The notes beneath the pieces were generated by a model. The model saw only the letters and a list, made by a program, of their open reading frames with translations, searched no databases and had not been told where the DNA came from. A stretch of 64,000 bases of DNA, taken from the NCBI RefSeq assembly GCF_004340905.1, contig NZ_SLXD01000005.1:1-64000 (forward strand), read 5' to 3'. Both the position numbers and the translations under genes were made by a program. The DNA is from Rubrivivax gelatinosus (GTDB lineage: Bacteria; Pseudomonadota; Gammaproteobacteria; Burkholderiales; Burkholderiaceae_C). Shown here in pieces: positions 54,373 through 62,425 of this stretch. Numbering within the stretch: position 1 is the first letter of the stretch; each line of letters opens with the position of its first letter.

Positions 54373-55515
54373 TCAGCGAGCGGCGGCCGAGGCCGGCACC
54401 GCCTGCACCGCAGCCCCGGGCTGCGCCTTCTGCTGGCCCGTCAGCGCGATGCGGTCGCCGGCGGCGACGCCGCTGCTCAGCAGCCACTGGTCGCCGATGG
54501 CGCGTGCAGCGGTCACCGGCTGCAGGCTGATCCTGCCGTCGGCGCCGACACGCGAGACCTGGGCCTTGCCGCTGGCGTCGCGCGAGACCGCCTGCTGCGG
54601 CACGAGCAGCGCCTGCTCGAGCACGCCCTCCTCGATCACGGCGCGCGCGTACATGCCGGGCAGCAGCTCGCCGCGCGGGTTGGGCACGCGCACGCGCATC
54701 GTCACCGTGCCGGTGGTGGCGTCGACGCTGGTCTCGGCGAACTCCAGCGTGCCGGGCTCGGCGTAGGCGCTGCCGTCCTCGAGCTTGATCGTCACGCGGG
54801 CGGCGCCGTTCTTCATCTTGCCCTGGGCCAGCGAGCGCTTGAGCGCGAGCATCGCGCTGCTGCTCTGGGTGACGTCGAGGTAGATCGGGTCGAGCTGCTG
54901 GATCGTCGCCAGCGCGCTGGCCTGGTTGGCCGTGACCAGCGCGCCCGGCGTCACCGACGAGCGGCCGATGCGGCCGGTCACCGGCGCCGTCAGCCGCGTG
55001 TACTGCAGGTTGATGCGCTGGGTCTGCAGCGAGGCACGTGCCGAGGCGACATCGGCTTCGGCCTGCTCGAGCGAGGCTTCGGCGTCCTCGGCGTCCTGGC
55101 GGCTCACCGCCTGCACCTGCACCAGCTCGCGCTGGCGCTGGGCACGCAGCCGGGCGCTGGTGCGCGTGGCCTCGGCGCGTGCCAGCGTGGCTTCGGCGCT
55201 GGCGACCGCGGCCTCATAGGTCGCGGGGTCGATCTGGTAGAGCAGCTGGCCGGCCCGCACCACGCTGCCCTCGGTGAAGGCGCGCTGCTTGATCAGCCCG
55301 CCGACCTGCGGCCGCACCTCGGCGCTGACGACCGCGGCCACGCGCCCGGGCAGTTCGGAGCTCAGCGCCAGGCGCTGCGGCTGCAGCGTCATCACGGTGA
55401 CCTGCGGCGTGCCGGCCTGCGGCGGCGCGCCGGATGGAGGATCGCCGCAGGCGCTCAGCAGCACGGCCGAGCCGAGAGCCGCGACGAGGGTAAGGGAGTA
55501 GGGAACGGTCGCCAT
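54373..55515 (-). CDS. RND membrane fusion lipoprotein (AcrA type), second system
   Basis: 380 residues from ATG 55515. Lipobox [11 protein letters not shown]. Lipoyl halves ([48 protein letters not shown]), alpha hairpin about 95-170 and barrel region ([32 protein letters not shown]). First gene of the operon; its promoter overlaps the TetR operator. Confidence 0.93.
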   Translation of the reverse strand: MATVPYSLTLVAALGSAVLLSACGDPPSGAPPQAGTPQVTVMTLQPQRLALSSELPGRVAAVVSAEVRPQVGGLIKQRAFTEGSVVRAGQLLYQIDPATYEAAVASAEATLARAEATRTSARLRAQRQRELVQVQAVSRQDAEDAEASLEQAEADVASARASLQTQRINLQYTRLTAPVTGRIGRSSVTPGALVTANQASALATIQQLDPIYLDVTQSSSAMLALKRSLAQGKMKNGAARVTIKLEDGSAYAEPGTLEFAETSVDATTGTVTMRVRVPNPRGELLPGMYARAVIEEGVLEQALLVPQQAVSRDASGKAQVSRVGADGRISLQPVTAARAIGDQWLLSSGVAAGDRIALTGQQKAQPGAAVQAVPASAAAR

Positions 55516-55538
55516 GCGCACCTCAAACAAAAGTCAAT

Positions 55539-55585
55539 ACCGTACTGTACGGTTTACTTTAGGCTTGACCCGCGCCGGCTGTCAA
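55539..55585 (-). promoter_or_regulatory. promoter and TetR operator of the second RND operon
   Basis: On the minus strand a perfect -35 TTGACA (55580-55585) and a -10-like TAAAGT (55556-55561) are 18 nt apart. Immediately downstream lies the exact palindrome ACCGTAC-T-GTACGGT (55539-55553), at the expected transcription start. Binding of the divergently encoded TetR protein would block the promoter. The site is 24 nt from the fusion protein start. Confidence 0.75.
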
Positions 55586-55625
55586 TCAAAAATGAACTCA
55601 GCGGTATCGTTATGAGAACTTTGGC

Positions 55626-56255
55626 ATGAAGGTGCGAACCGAGGCGAAGCGCGACGCCATCATCGAAGAGGCCCGGGCGCTGTTCCTGGAGGTGGGTTAC
55701 GAGCGCGCGTCGATGAGCGAGCTGACGCGCCGCCTGGGCGGGTCCAAGACCACGCTGTACGGCTACTTCGCGTCCAAGCAGGACATCTTCACGGCCGTCA
55801 TCGAGGCCCTGTCCTCCGAGCACCTGGCGGGCGCGTCGGCCGAGCTGGAGAACATGCACGAAGTGGGCGTCACCGCAGCGCTGACGCGTTTCGCCGAGCA
55901 CATGCTGACGCTGATGCTGAGCAGCGAGTCGCTGGCGCTGCAGCGTGTCATCCTGGGCGAGTCGGGCGTCTCGTCGGTCGGCGAGATCTTCGTCGAGCAC
56001 GGCCCCAAGGTGAAGCTGGCCGAGATGGCGGCGGCGCTGCAGGCGGCGATGGACCGCCACGAACTGCAACCGGGCCCGGCCGAGGTGCTGGCGCTGCAGT
56101 TCTTCAGCCTGGTGCGCTCCGAAGTCGAGCTGCGCCTGTACCTGCGCGACCCGCCGCCGCTGCAGCCGCACCAGGTCAAGGCGATGGCACGGCGCGCGGT
56201 CGAGATGTTCCTGGGCGGCTGTCGCGCCGTCAGCACGCCCGAGCCGGCGGCCTGA
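55626..56255 (+). CDS. TetR/AcrR-family repressor
   Basis: 209 residues. N-terminal HTH: RDAIIEEARALFLEVGYERASMSELTRRLGGSKTTLYGYFASKQDIF. The C-terminal ligand domain (TRFAEHMLTLMLSSESLALQRVILGES) is AcrR/TetR_C-like. Divergent from the RND operon with the ACCGTAC palindrome between; ligand-induced release would switch on the pump. Confidence 0.92.
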   Translation: MKVRTEAKRDAIIEEARALFLEVGYERASMSELTRRLGGSKTTLYGYFASKQDIFTAVIEALSSEHLAGASAELENMHEVGVTAALTRFAEHMLTLMLSSESLALQRVILGESGVSSVGEIFVEHGPKVKLAEMAAALQAAMDRHELQPGPAEVLALQFFSLVRSEVELRLYLRDPPPLQPHQVKAMARRAVEMFLGGCRAVSTPEPAA

Positions 56256-56264
56256 GCGGCGCGC

Positions 56265-56744
56265 TCACAGCGCGTACTTCAGCGGCAGCGCCGTCGTGTA
56301 CTTCAGCTGCTCCATCGCGAAGCTGGAACTCACGTCGTGCAGGTGGGTGCCGGCGATCAGGCGCTTGTAGACGGCGTCGTAGGCCTTGATGTCGGGCACG
56401 ACGACACGCAGCAGGTAGTCGACGTCGCCGCTCATCCGGTAGAACTCGACGACCTCGGGGATCGCCTCGCAGGTCGCGCGAAAGCGCTCGAACCACTCCT
56501 CGGTGTGCACCGCCGTGCGCACGCTGACGATCACCGTCACGCCGACGTTCACACGCTCGGCGTCGACCAGCGCCACCTGGCGCGTGATGACGCCCGCCTC
56601 CTTCAGCCGCTGCAGCCGCCGCCAGCACGGCGTGCTCGACAAGCCCACGGCCTCGGCCAGCTGGGCCAGCGGCGTCGTCGCGTCCTCCTGCACCAGCTCC
56701 AGGAGGCGGCGGTCGATGGTGTCCAGCGAAATGGCGGCGCTCAC
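56265..56744 (-). CDS. Lrp/AsnC-family transcriptional regulator
   Basis: 159 residues. HTH: LDTIDRRLLELVQEDATTPLAQLAEAVGLSSTPCWRRLQRLKEAGVI; RAM effector domain: RVNVGVTVIVSVR, FYRMSGDVDYLLRVVVPDIKAYD. Typical of Lrp-type regulators of amino-acid metabolism. Divergent from the aspartate/glutamate racemase gene 145 nt away, its likely target. Confidence 0.93.
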   Translation of the reverse strand: MSAAISLDTIDRRLLELVQEDATTPLAQLAEAVGLSSTPCWRRLQRLKEAGVITRQVALVDAERVNVGVTVIVSVRTAVHTEEWFERFRATCEAIPEVVEFYRMSGDVDYLLRVVVPDIKAYDAVYKRLIAGTHLHDVSSSFAMEQLKYTTALPLKYAL

Positions 56745-56889
56745 GGTGTCCTTGGAATCTGATTCCGGTTATCGGATTCTATGGAGCATCCACTTGCGCC
56801 ACACGGGCCCGTGACGCGAAATTGAGCAATCGCCTGCCCTGCCCCCGCGCGCACAGTGTCGTCATCACCAAACTCTCTCGCGCAGCATC

Positions 56890-57606
56890 GTGAAGACCAT
56901 CGGCCTGATCGGCGGCATGAGCTGGGAAAGCACCCTGCTCTACTACCAGACCCTCAACCGCGAGGTCGCACGCCGCCTCGGCGGCCTGCACTCGGCGCGT
57001 GTGCTGATGCACAGCCTGGACTTCGAGGAAGTCGTGCGCGGCCAGCGCGCCGGCGACTGGGACGCACTCGCCGCGCTGCTGCGCCAGGCCGCCGAAGGCC
57101 TGGCCGCGGCCGGTGCCGACTGCCTGCTGATCTGCACGAACACGATGCACAAGATCGCCGCCCAGGTGGCCGGCGAGGGCCTGCCGCCGCTGCTGCACAT
57201 CGCCGACGTCACCGGCACCGCAATCCGCGCGCGCGGCCTGCGCCGCGTGGCGCTGCTGGGCACGCGCTACACGATGGAGCAGCCCTTCTACGCCGAGCAC
57301 CTGGCGCGCCTGGGTGTCGAGTGCATCGTGCCGCCCGAGGACGAACGCGCCGAGGTGCACCGCATCATCTTCGACGAGCTCTGCCGCGGCCAGGTGCTGC
57401 CGGCGTCGCGCCAGACGCTGCAGCTCATCGTCGCCGGACTCACGGCACGCGGCGCCGAAGGCGTGGTGCTGGGCTGCACCGAGCTGCCGCTGATCCTGGC
57501 CGAGGACGACGTCGCGCTGCCGGTCTTCGACACGACGACGCTGCACGCGCTGGCCGCGGTCGACTTCGCGCTGCACGGTGCGCAGCCGGCGCTGGCCGCC
57601 GCCTGA
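56890..57606 (+). CDS. aspartate/glutamate racemase family protein
   Basis: 238 residues with a GTG start. KTIGLIGGMSWESTLLYYQTLN, catalytic C82 (LICTNTMHK) and C196 (LGCTELPLI), the two-cysteine set of cofactor-independent racemases of the YgeA/aspartate racemase group. It interconverts L- and D-forms of acidic or other amino acids. Regulation by the divergent Lrp protein is plausible. Confidence 0.9.
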   Translation: MKTIGLIGGMSWESTLLYYQTLNREVARRLGGLHSARVLMHSLDFEEVVRGQRAGDWDALAALLRQAAEGLAAAGADCLLICTNTMHKIAAQVAGEGLPPLLHIADVTGTAIRARGLRRVALLGTRYTMEQPFYAEHLARLGVECIVPPEDERAEVHRIIFDELCRGQVLPASRQTLQLIVAGLTARGAEGVVLGCTELPLILAEDDVALPVFDTTTLHALAAVDFALHGAQPALAAA

Positions 57607-57612
57607 GCCGCG

Positions 57613-58638
57613 TCAGGCCGGGAAGTCGAACAGGCCCCGACGCAGCAGCGCCGGCGTCGAGCCGGTCCAGCGCTTGAACGAGCGCCGGAAGTTGGCCGCA
57701 TCGTGGAAGCCCAGGTGGCGCGCCGCGGCTTCGTTGTCCAGGCCGCCGAAGCGGAACAGGCGCAGGCACTCGTGGCGCCGCACCTGGTCGAGTTCGGCCT
57801 GGTAGTGCGTGCCCTCCAGCGCCAGCCGGCGCTTGAAGGTGGCGGGGCTGAAGCCGAAGGCGGCGGCCGCCTCCTCCAGCGCCGGCGGGTCGCCGACGCG
57901 GTCGAGCAGCAGGTCGTACAGCGCGGCCAGCAGCGCACGCGGCATGGCCTCGGCGCCGGCGGCCTGTTCGGCGGCGCGGCTGGCGGCCACCGCACCGGGG
58001 TGCGCGGCGGCGGGCCAGGGTTCATCGAGCCAGTGGGCGTCGATCAGCATCGCGTCGAGCTGGCAGCCGAACCGCAGCGCCGTGCCCAGGTGCACCTCGT
58101 GCTGCTCGGCGTGGCGCGCGGCGGCGCGGTCGAAGCAGAAGGTCCAGGGCAGCGCGCGCCCTGCCAGCCAGCGGCAGCACGACGCCACCGCGCTCATCTG
58201 CATCTCCACCAGCGCAGGGCGCAGCGCGCCCAGGCGGCAGGCGTCGGTCCAGTACAGCACTGCCAGGCCGCCCTCGACGTGCAGCCGCGGCACCAGCAGC
58301 GGCGACAGCCGGGGCTGGAAGCGCACCAGGCGCTCCAGCGCGTCGCGCAGGCTGGCGGCTTCACGCAGCGCGTGGCTGGCGGCGCCGTAGTGGCCGGGCA
58401 GCAGGTGGCGGCCCAGCACGAACGGCGCTTCGGCCGAGCCGAAGGCGCGCAGCGTGGCGGCCAGCAGCTCGCGCCACTGCGCCAGCGTCAGCGCCGCCGG
58501 CATGTCGGCCAGGCCGGCGGCGGCACGGATGGCCCCGACGTCCAGCTCCTGCGCACGCGCCAGCTCCAGCACCAGCGCCGGCTGGTGCGTGAACGGCACC
58601 GTGGCCGCGGTGTCGCCGGCGGGTGCGGCGGCGCGCAT
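57613..58638 (-). CDS. AraC-family transcriptional regulator (OruR/ArgR-like layout)
   Basis: 341 residues from ATG 58638. The N-terminal half (LARAQELDVGAIRAAAGL, FVLGRHLLPGHYGAASHALREAASLRDALERLVRFQPRLSPL) is the 'Arabinose_bd' type found in OruR-like regulators. C-terminal double HTH: ALEEAAAAFGFSPATFKRRLALEG and LFRFGGLDNEAAARHLGFHDAANFRRSFKRWTGSTP. It starts 8 nt after the GGDEF-like gene and is probably co-transcribed with it. Confidence 0.88.
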   Translation of the reverse strand: MRAAAPAGDTAATVPFTHQPALVLELARAQELDVGAIRAAAGLADMPAALTLAQWRELLAATLRAFGSAEAPFVLGRHLLPGHYGAASHALREAASLRDALERLVRFQPRLSPLLVPRLHVEGGLAVLYWTDACRLGALRPALVEMQMSAVASCCRWLAGRALPWTFCFDRAAARHAEQHEVHLGTALRFGCQLDAMLIDAHWLDEPWPAAAHPGAVAASRAAEQAAGAEAMPRALLAALYDLLLDRVGDPPALEEAAAAFGFSPATFKRRLALEGTHYQAELDQVRRHECLRLFRFGGLDNEAAARHLGFHDAANFRRSFKRWTGSTPALLRRGLFDFPA

Positions 58639-58646
58639 GGCGGCCC

Positions 58647-59555
58647 TCAGGACGCGGCCCGCGCCGGGCGGGCGCCGGCGAGGTCCAGCGCCTCGAGCTC
58701 GCGGTTCAGGCGCGTCAGCAGCGCCTGGGCGTCGTCGTCGCCCAGCGCGACGGCGCTGCGCATCGCCAGCGCCACCGGGTGCTCGGCGTCGCGCGGGCTG
58801 AAGCGCATCGCCTCGACCATGCCCACGAGGTGCTGGGCGCGCCGGCGTGCCGTGCCCAGCTCGGCCTGCGGCAGCAGCAGCACGAAACGCGCGCCGGCGT
58901 AGCGGCACAGAAGCTCGCGCGGCGGCAGGTTCAGCAGCAACTGGTGGGCCACGGCCTGCAGCACGCGGTCGGCCTCGGCGCGGCCGTGCGTGCGTTCGAT
59001 CTCGGCCCAGTTGGCCAGCTCCAGCACCGCCAGGGCGCAGGGCCGGCCGGGGTGCGCGGCGCGCTCCAGCTCGATCTGGCGGCGCAGGTAGTCGGCGTCG
59101 GCGAGCTGGGTCACGCGGTCGTAGGCGCGGTGGTCGCGGAAGACACGTTCGCGGCGCTGCAGCTGCTCGCTCAGCACAGCCTGCTCCTGGCGCCACAGCA
59201 GCAGGCCCCAGGTCAGCGCCAGCATGCCCAGCGGCGAGAACACCGACTCGATCCAGCTCAGCGGCAGCGGCGAAGCCGCGACGGCGAAGAGCTCGTCCAG
59301 GCTGTCGGCGAAGGCGCCCAGCATGATCGCCGCCAGCCCGCCGGCCAGCCACAGCGTCACCCGCCCGCCGGGCCGGCTGCCCAGCACCAGCCAGGCCCAG
59401 ACGCCGGCCATCAGCGCGGTGCCGCCTTCGGCGGCGATGTCCAGCCACTGCCAGGTGGCCACCGGCTTGGCCGGCGCGAACGCGGCGAACAGCGCCAGCA
59501 GCAGCGTGGCGCCCAGCGGCAGCAGCGGCTGCCAGGAACGGGGAGAGGTCGACAT
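58647..59555 (-). CDS. membrane protein with degenerate GGDEF domain
   Basis: 302 residues from ATG 59555. About five hydrophobic segments in residues 1-130 (LLPLGATLLLALFAAFAPA, VWAWLVLGS, LWLAGGLAAIMLGA, SPLGMLALTWGLLLW), then a GGDEF-fold domain (YDRVTQLADADYLRRQI, CALAVLELANWAEIERTHG). The signature loop reads AGARF instead of GGDEF, and the two acidic catalytic residues are gone, so it cannot be an active cyclase. It may bind c-di-GMP or GTP, or act as a protein-interaction sensor for the AraC regulator. Confidence 0.8.
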   Translation of the reverse strand: MSTSPRSWQPLLPLGATLLLALFAAFAPAKPVATWQWLDIAAEGGTALMAGVWAWLVLGSRPGGRVTLWLAGGLAAIMLGAFADSLDELFAVAASPLPLSWIESVFSPLGMLALTWGLLLWRQEQAVLSEQLQRRERVFRDHRAYDRVTQLADADYLRRQIELERAAHPGRPCALAVLELANWAEIERTHGRAEADRVLQAVAHQLLLNLPPRELLCRYAGARFVLLLPQAELGTARRRAQHLVGMVEAMRFSPRDAEHPVALAMRSAVALGDDDAQALLTRLNRELEALDLAGARPARAAS

Positions 59556-59680
59556 CGGCGGCCAAGGTAACGACGGCAGATGACAGGCGTGCGTCAGCGC
59601 CGGGCCACGTCCGTCGGTGCGATGAACAGCCGCCACGCCACGGCAGCGTCGGCGCTGGTCGCTCCGGACAATGGGTCGCC

Positions 59681-60154
59681 ATGCCCGCCGCGTCCCGCCC
59701 GCTGTCACGCCGCCTCGTCCGTGCGCTGCAGGCGCGAGGCCTGGCGCGGCCGGGGCGCCCTTTCGGCTGGTTCACGGACGCGCTGGGCGCGGGCTCGTTC
59801 CGCGGCTTCTGGCAGCACTGGAACCCGCTGTACGGCGCCGTCCTCCAGACCCTGGTCTACCAGCCGCTGCGGCCCCGGGTGGGCCGCGCAGCCGCCGGGC
59901 TGCTGACCTTCGCCGTCAGCGGCTGGCTGCTGCACGACCTGCCGGTCAACCTGATCGTGCACGGCGCGGCGCCGTCGCGGTGGTGGCCGCCGATCGTCAC
60001 GGTGTCCTTCGTGCTCTGCGCGCTGCTGGCGCAGGCAGGCGACCGCGCTGGCCTGCGCTACGCCGCGTGGCCCGCCCCGGCACGCGTGCTGGCCAACCTC
60101 GCGCAGGTCGCGGCCTGCGGGGCGGCCGGCAGCGCGATCTGCCGGCTGTTCTGA
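59681..60154 (+). CDS. small membrane protein resembling an MBOAT acyltransferase segment
   Basis: 157 residues. The segment FRGFWQHWNPLYGAVLQTLVYQPLR...LLTFAVSGWLLHDL resembles the core of MBOAT acyltransferases (FW..W......Y.PL....tF..sGlwH). Normal MBOATs have more than 350 residues; here only about three to four hydrophobic segments are present. The conserved His becomes LLHDL, still His. It may be a natural mini-MBOAT or a truncated one. No partner acyltransferase gene is adjacent. Confidence 0.55.
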   Translation: MPAASRPLSRRLVRALQARGLARPGRPFGWFTDALGAGSFRGFWQHWNPLYGAVLQTLVYQPLRPRVGRAAAGLLTFAVSGWLLHDLPVNLIVHGAAPSRWWPPIVTVSFVLCALLAQAGDRAGLRYAAWPAPARVLANLAQVAACGAAGSAICRLF

Positions 60155-60182
60155 GGGGGCGACGGCCGGGCCGCCGCCCCCC
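60155..60182. terminator. GC-rich hairpin between convergent genes
   Basis: GGGGGCG...CGCCCCC with an inner GGCC/GGCC pairing, directly after the stop at 60154 and just before the stop of the 5'-nucleotidase gene at 60187. A C-run follows on the plus strand and no T-run; it may serve both convergent transcripts. Confidence 0.4.
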
Positions 60183-60186
60183 GCAC

Positions 60187-62082
60187 TCAGGGCAGCTGCG
60201 TGATGCGCGGCTTCTTCAGCGCCGCGGCGGCCGGGTCGTAGGCCGCGGCCGGGGCCTTGTAGCCGGCGAGGTAGGCCACCAGCGCGTCCAGGTCCTGGGC
60301 GCCGCCCAGCACGTCGGCGCCGCCGGTCAGCGTGCTGAAGCCGTCGCCGCCGGTGGCCAGGAAGTTGTTCACCGTCACGCGCCAGGTCTTGGCCGGGTTG
60401 ACGACGGTGCCGCCGCTGACGATGAGCTCGGTCGCCCCGGTGGCCACCGGCGGCACGACGCTCACGTCGGTCGGCGTGAAGCTCAGGTCGACGATCTTCG
60501 AGCAGGCCGGCGCCGACGCGCTCCAGCGGTAGGCCACGCCGTTGCTGACCTGCAGGATGCGCTGCGAGGTCTGGCCGGCACAGCCCGGGAACTGCTGCTC
60601 CAGCAGTTGCTTGAGCTGGGTGGAGCTCAGCGTCATCGTCACCAGGCTGTTGCCGAAGGGCTGCACGGTGAAGGCCTCGCCGTAGGTGACCTGGCCGTCG
60701 CCTTCGCCGGCGCTGCTGCCGGCGTAGCTGAAGCCGGGGCTGCGCACGCCGCCCGGGTTCATGAAGGCCATCACCGCGCCGCCCAGCGGCGAGGGCTGGG
60801 TGGCGGCCAGCTGGGCGTCGGCGATCAGGTCGCCGGCGGGCATCTCGCCGGCGGCGTTGGCACTGTTGGGCAGCTCGGCGGTGATCGAGCCGATCACCGC
60901 GTTGGCCAGCGGCGCCTGCATCGTGTTGTAGGCGTCGACGATGGCCTTGACCTCGGCGTTCGGCGTCACCGTGGGGTCGCTGCGGTCGACGAGGCGGTTG
61001 GTGGCGGCCACCGAGATCACGTCGTGCGTGCGCGGGTCGATCTGCAGGTCGATGTCGGTGAGCACGCGGCCGAAGGCGCTGGCGCCGGTCACCGGGATCT
61101 TGCGGCCCGCCTTGTTGGCCAGGCCGGTGGCGCGCGGCGTCGTGCCGTTGTCCACCGTGCTGGCCGAGCAGTTGTAGGCGTTGTGGGTGTGGCCGGTGAG
61201 CACCAGGTCGACGGCGTCGTCCAGGCGGCCGACGATCTCGGCCACCTCGCTGCCCGCGAGGTCGCCGACGCAGCCGTTGATGTCGCTGAGGTTGCCGCTG
61301 CCGCTCTGCCCGCCGCCCTGGTGCAGCGCGAGCACGATGGCCTCGACGCCGGCCTGGCGCAGCCGCGGCACCAGCGCGTTGACGGTCTCGGCCTCGTCCT
61401 TGAACGTCAGGCCCTGCACGCCGGTGGGCGTGACGATGCCCGGCGTGCCGCGCAGCGTCAGGCCGATGACGGCCACGCGCACGTGGCCGAACTTGCGCAG
61501 CACGAACGGCGGCAGCAGCGGACGGCCGGTCTGGTCGCGCACGACGTTGGCCGCCAGGTACTGGAACTTCGCGCCCTCGAACGGCACCGGCGTGCCGGCC
61601 TCGGCGCCGCGGCAGCTGTTGGGGTCGGTCGAGCGGTCCTCGAGCTTCTTGCAGCCGCCGCGCTGCAGGCGCAGCAGCTCCTTCCAGCCCTTGTCGAACT
61701 CGTGGTTGCCGACGGCGCTGACATCGACGCCGATGCGGTTGAGCACCTCGACGGTCGGCTCGTCGTGGAACAGCGCCGAGATCAGCGGCGACGCGCCGAT
61801 GTTGTCGCCAACGCTGACGACGATCGAGTGGGGCTGCGTCGCGCGCCACTTGGCGACGTGGCCGGCCAGGTAGTCGGCGCCGCCCACCGGCGGGCGCTGG
61901 GCCGAAGGCACGCCGGTGTTCTGGCCGAAGCTGCCGGGGCTCAGCAGGTTGCCGTGGAAGTCGTTGAACGCCAGGATCTTGACCGGGATCGGGGCGCGTT
62001 CGCGGGCCTTGGGCGGGTCGGCCTGGGCCGTGGCGGCGCAGGCGGCAAGCGCCGCGGCGACGAGGATCGAGCGCTGGAACAT
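60187..62082 (-). CDS. periplasmic 5'-nucleotidase / UshA-like metallophosphatase
   Basis: 631 residues from ATG 62082, which has AGGAGGA upstream. Signal peptide MFQRSILVAAALAACAATAQA. Calcineurin-type metal site: ILAFNDFHGN (D41, H43), VSVGDNIGASPL, AVGNHEFDKG, VLALHQGG and LTGHTHNAY. The C-terminal 5'-nucleotidase domain (TYGEAFTVQPFGNSLVTM, GDGFSTL) binds the nucleobase. It releases phosphate from nucleotides outside the inner membrane. Divergent from a TonB-dependent receptor gene. Confidence 0.93.
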   Translation of the reverse strand: MFQRSILVAAALAACAATAQADPPKARERAPIPVKILAFNDFHGNLLSPGSFGQNTGVPSAQRPPVGGADYLAGHVAKWRATQPHSIVVSVGDNIGASPLISALFHDEPTVEVLNRIGVDVSAVGNHEFDKGWKELLRLQRGGCKKLEDRSTDPNSCRGAEAGTPVPFEGAKFQYLAANVVRDQTGRPLLPPFVLRKFGHVRVAVIGLTLRGTPGIVTPTGVQGLTFKDEAETVNALVPRLRQAGVEAIVLALHQGGGQSGSGNLSDINGCVGDLAGSEVAEIVGRLDDAVDLVLTGHTHNAYNCSASTVDNGTTPRATGLANKAGRKIPVTGASAFGRVLTDIDLQIDPRTHDVISVAATNRLVDRSDPTVTPNAEVKAIVDAYNTMQAPLANAVIGSITAELPNSANAAGEMPAGDLIADAQLAATQPSPLGGAVMAFMNPGGVRSPGFSYAGSSAGEGDGQVTYGEAFTVQPFGNSLVTMTLSSTQLKQLLEQQFPGCAGQTSQRILQVSNGVAYRWSASAPACSKIVDLSFTPTDVSVVPPVATGATELIVSGGTVVNPAKTWRVTVNNFLATGGDGFSTLTGGADVLGGAQDLDALVAYLAGYKAPAAAYDPAAAALKKPRITQLP

Positions 62083-62425
62083 CGGGTGTCCTCCTGTGGA
62101 TGTCGTGCCGGGATGCCGGCCGCGCCGCGCACGATCGCGGCGCAGCATGACGCCCGCATGACCCGGCGCTCGGCCGACTTGGGGGGGCCCCGCGGGCCGG
62201 GGGTCCGAACGGCTCACGGCCGCGGCACCGGGGCCCGCGGGGGCCACCGGCTGCGAGGTGGCGACGCCGGGGCCGGCCGGCTCAGCGCCCGCCGCGGGCG
62301 CCGCAGACGGCCGGCACGGCGCGGCCACCGTCACCGGACGGACACGGGCGCTGCCTACCGTGCGCCGCCGAACCCACCCCGCTGCCGGCGCCTGCAGAGC
62401 GCCGCGGCTCCACCGGAGTCTTCCC
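62083..62425. other. 343-nt divergent intergenic region with a long GC palindrome
   Basis: No gene is present. The 11-bp inverted repeat CCCCGCGGGCC (62188-62198) / GGCCCGCGGGG (62232-62242) is separated by 33 nt and flanked by a G-run (62181-62187). It could be a hairpin in one of the two 5' leaders or a DNA-binding site. No Fur or Pho box was recognised. Confidence 0.4.

Noticed and set aside
51171..54530. A very long plus-strand frame opposite the second RND pump
   Set aside because: Shadow frame of a strongly coding minus-strand gene; rich in H/R/Q/D without any domain.
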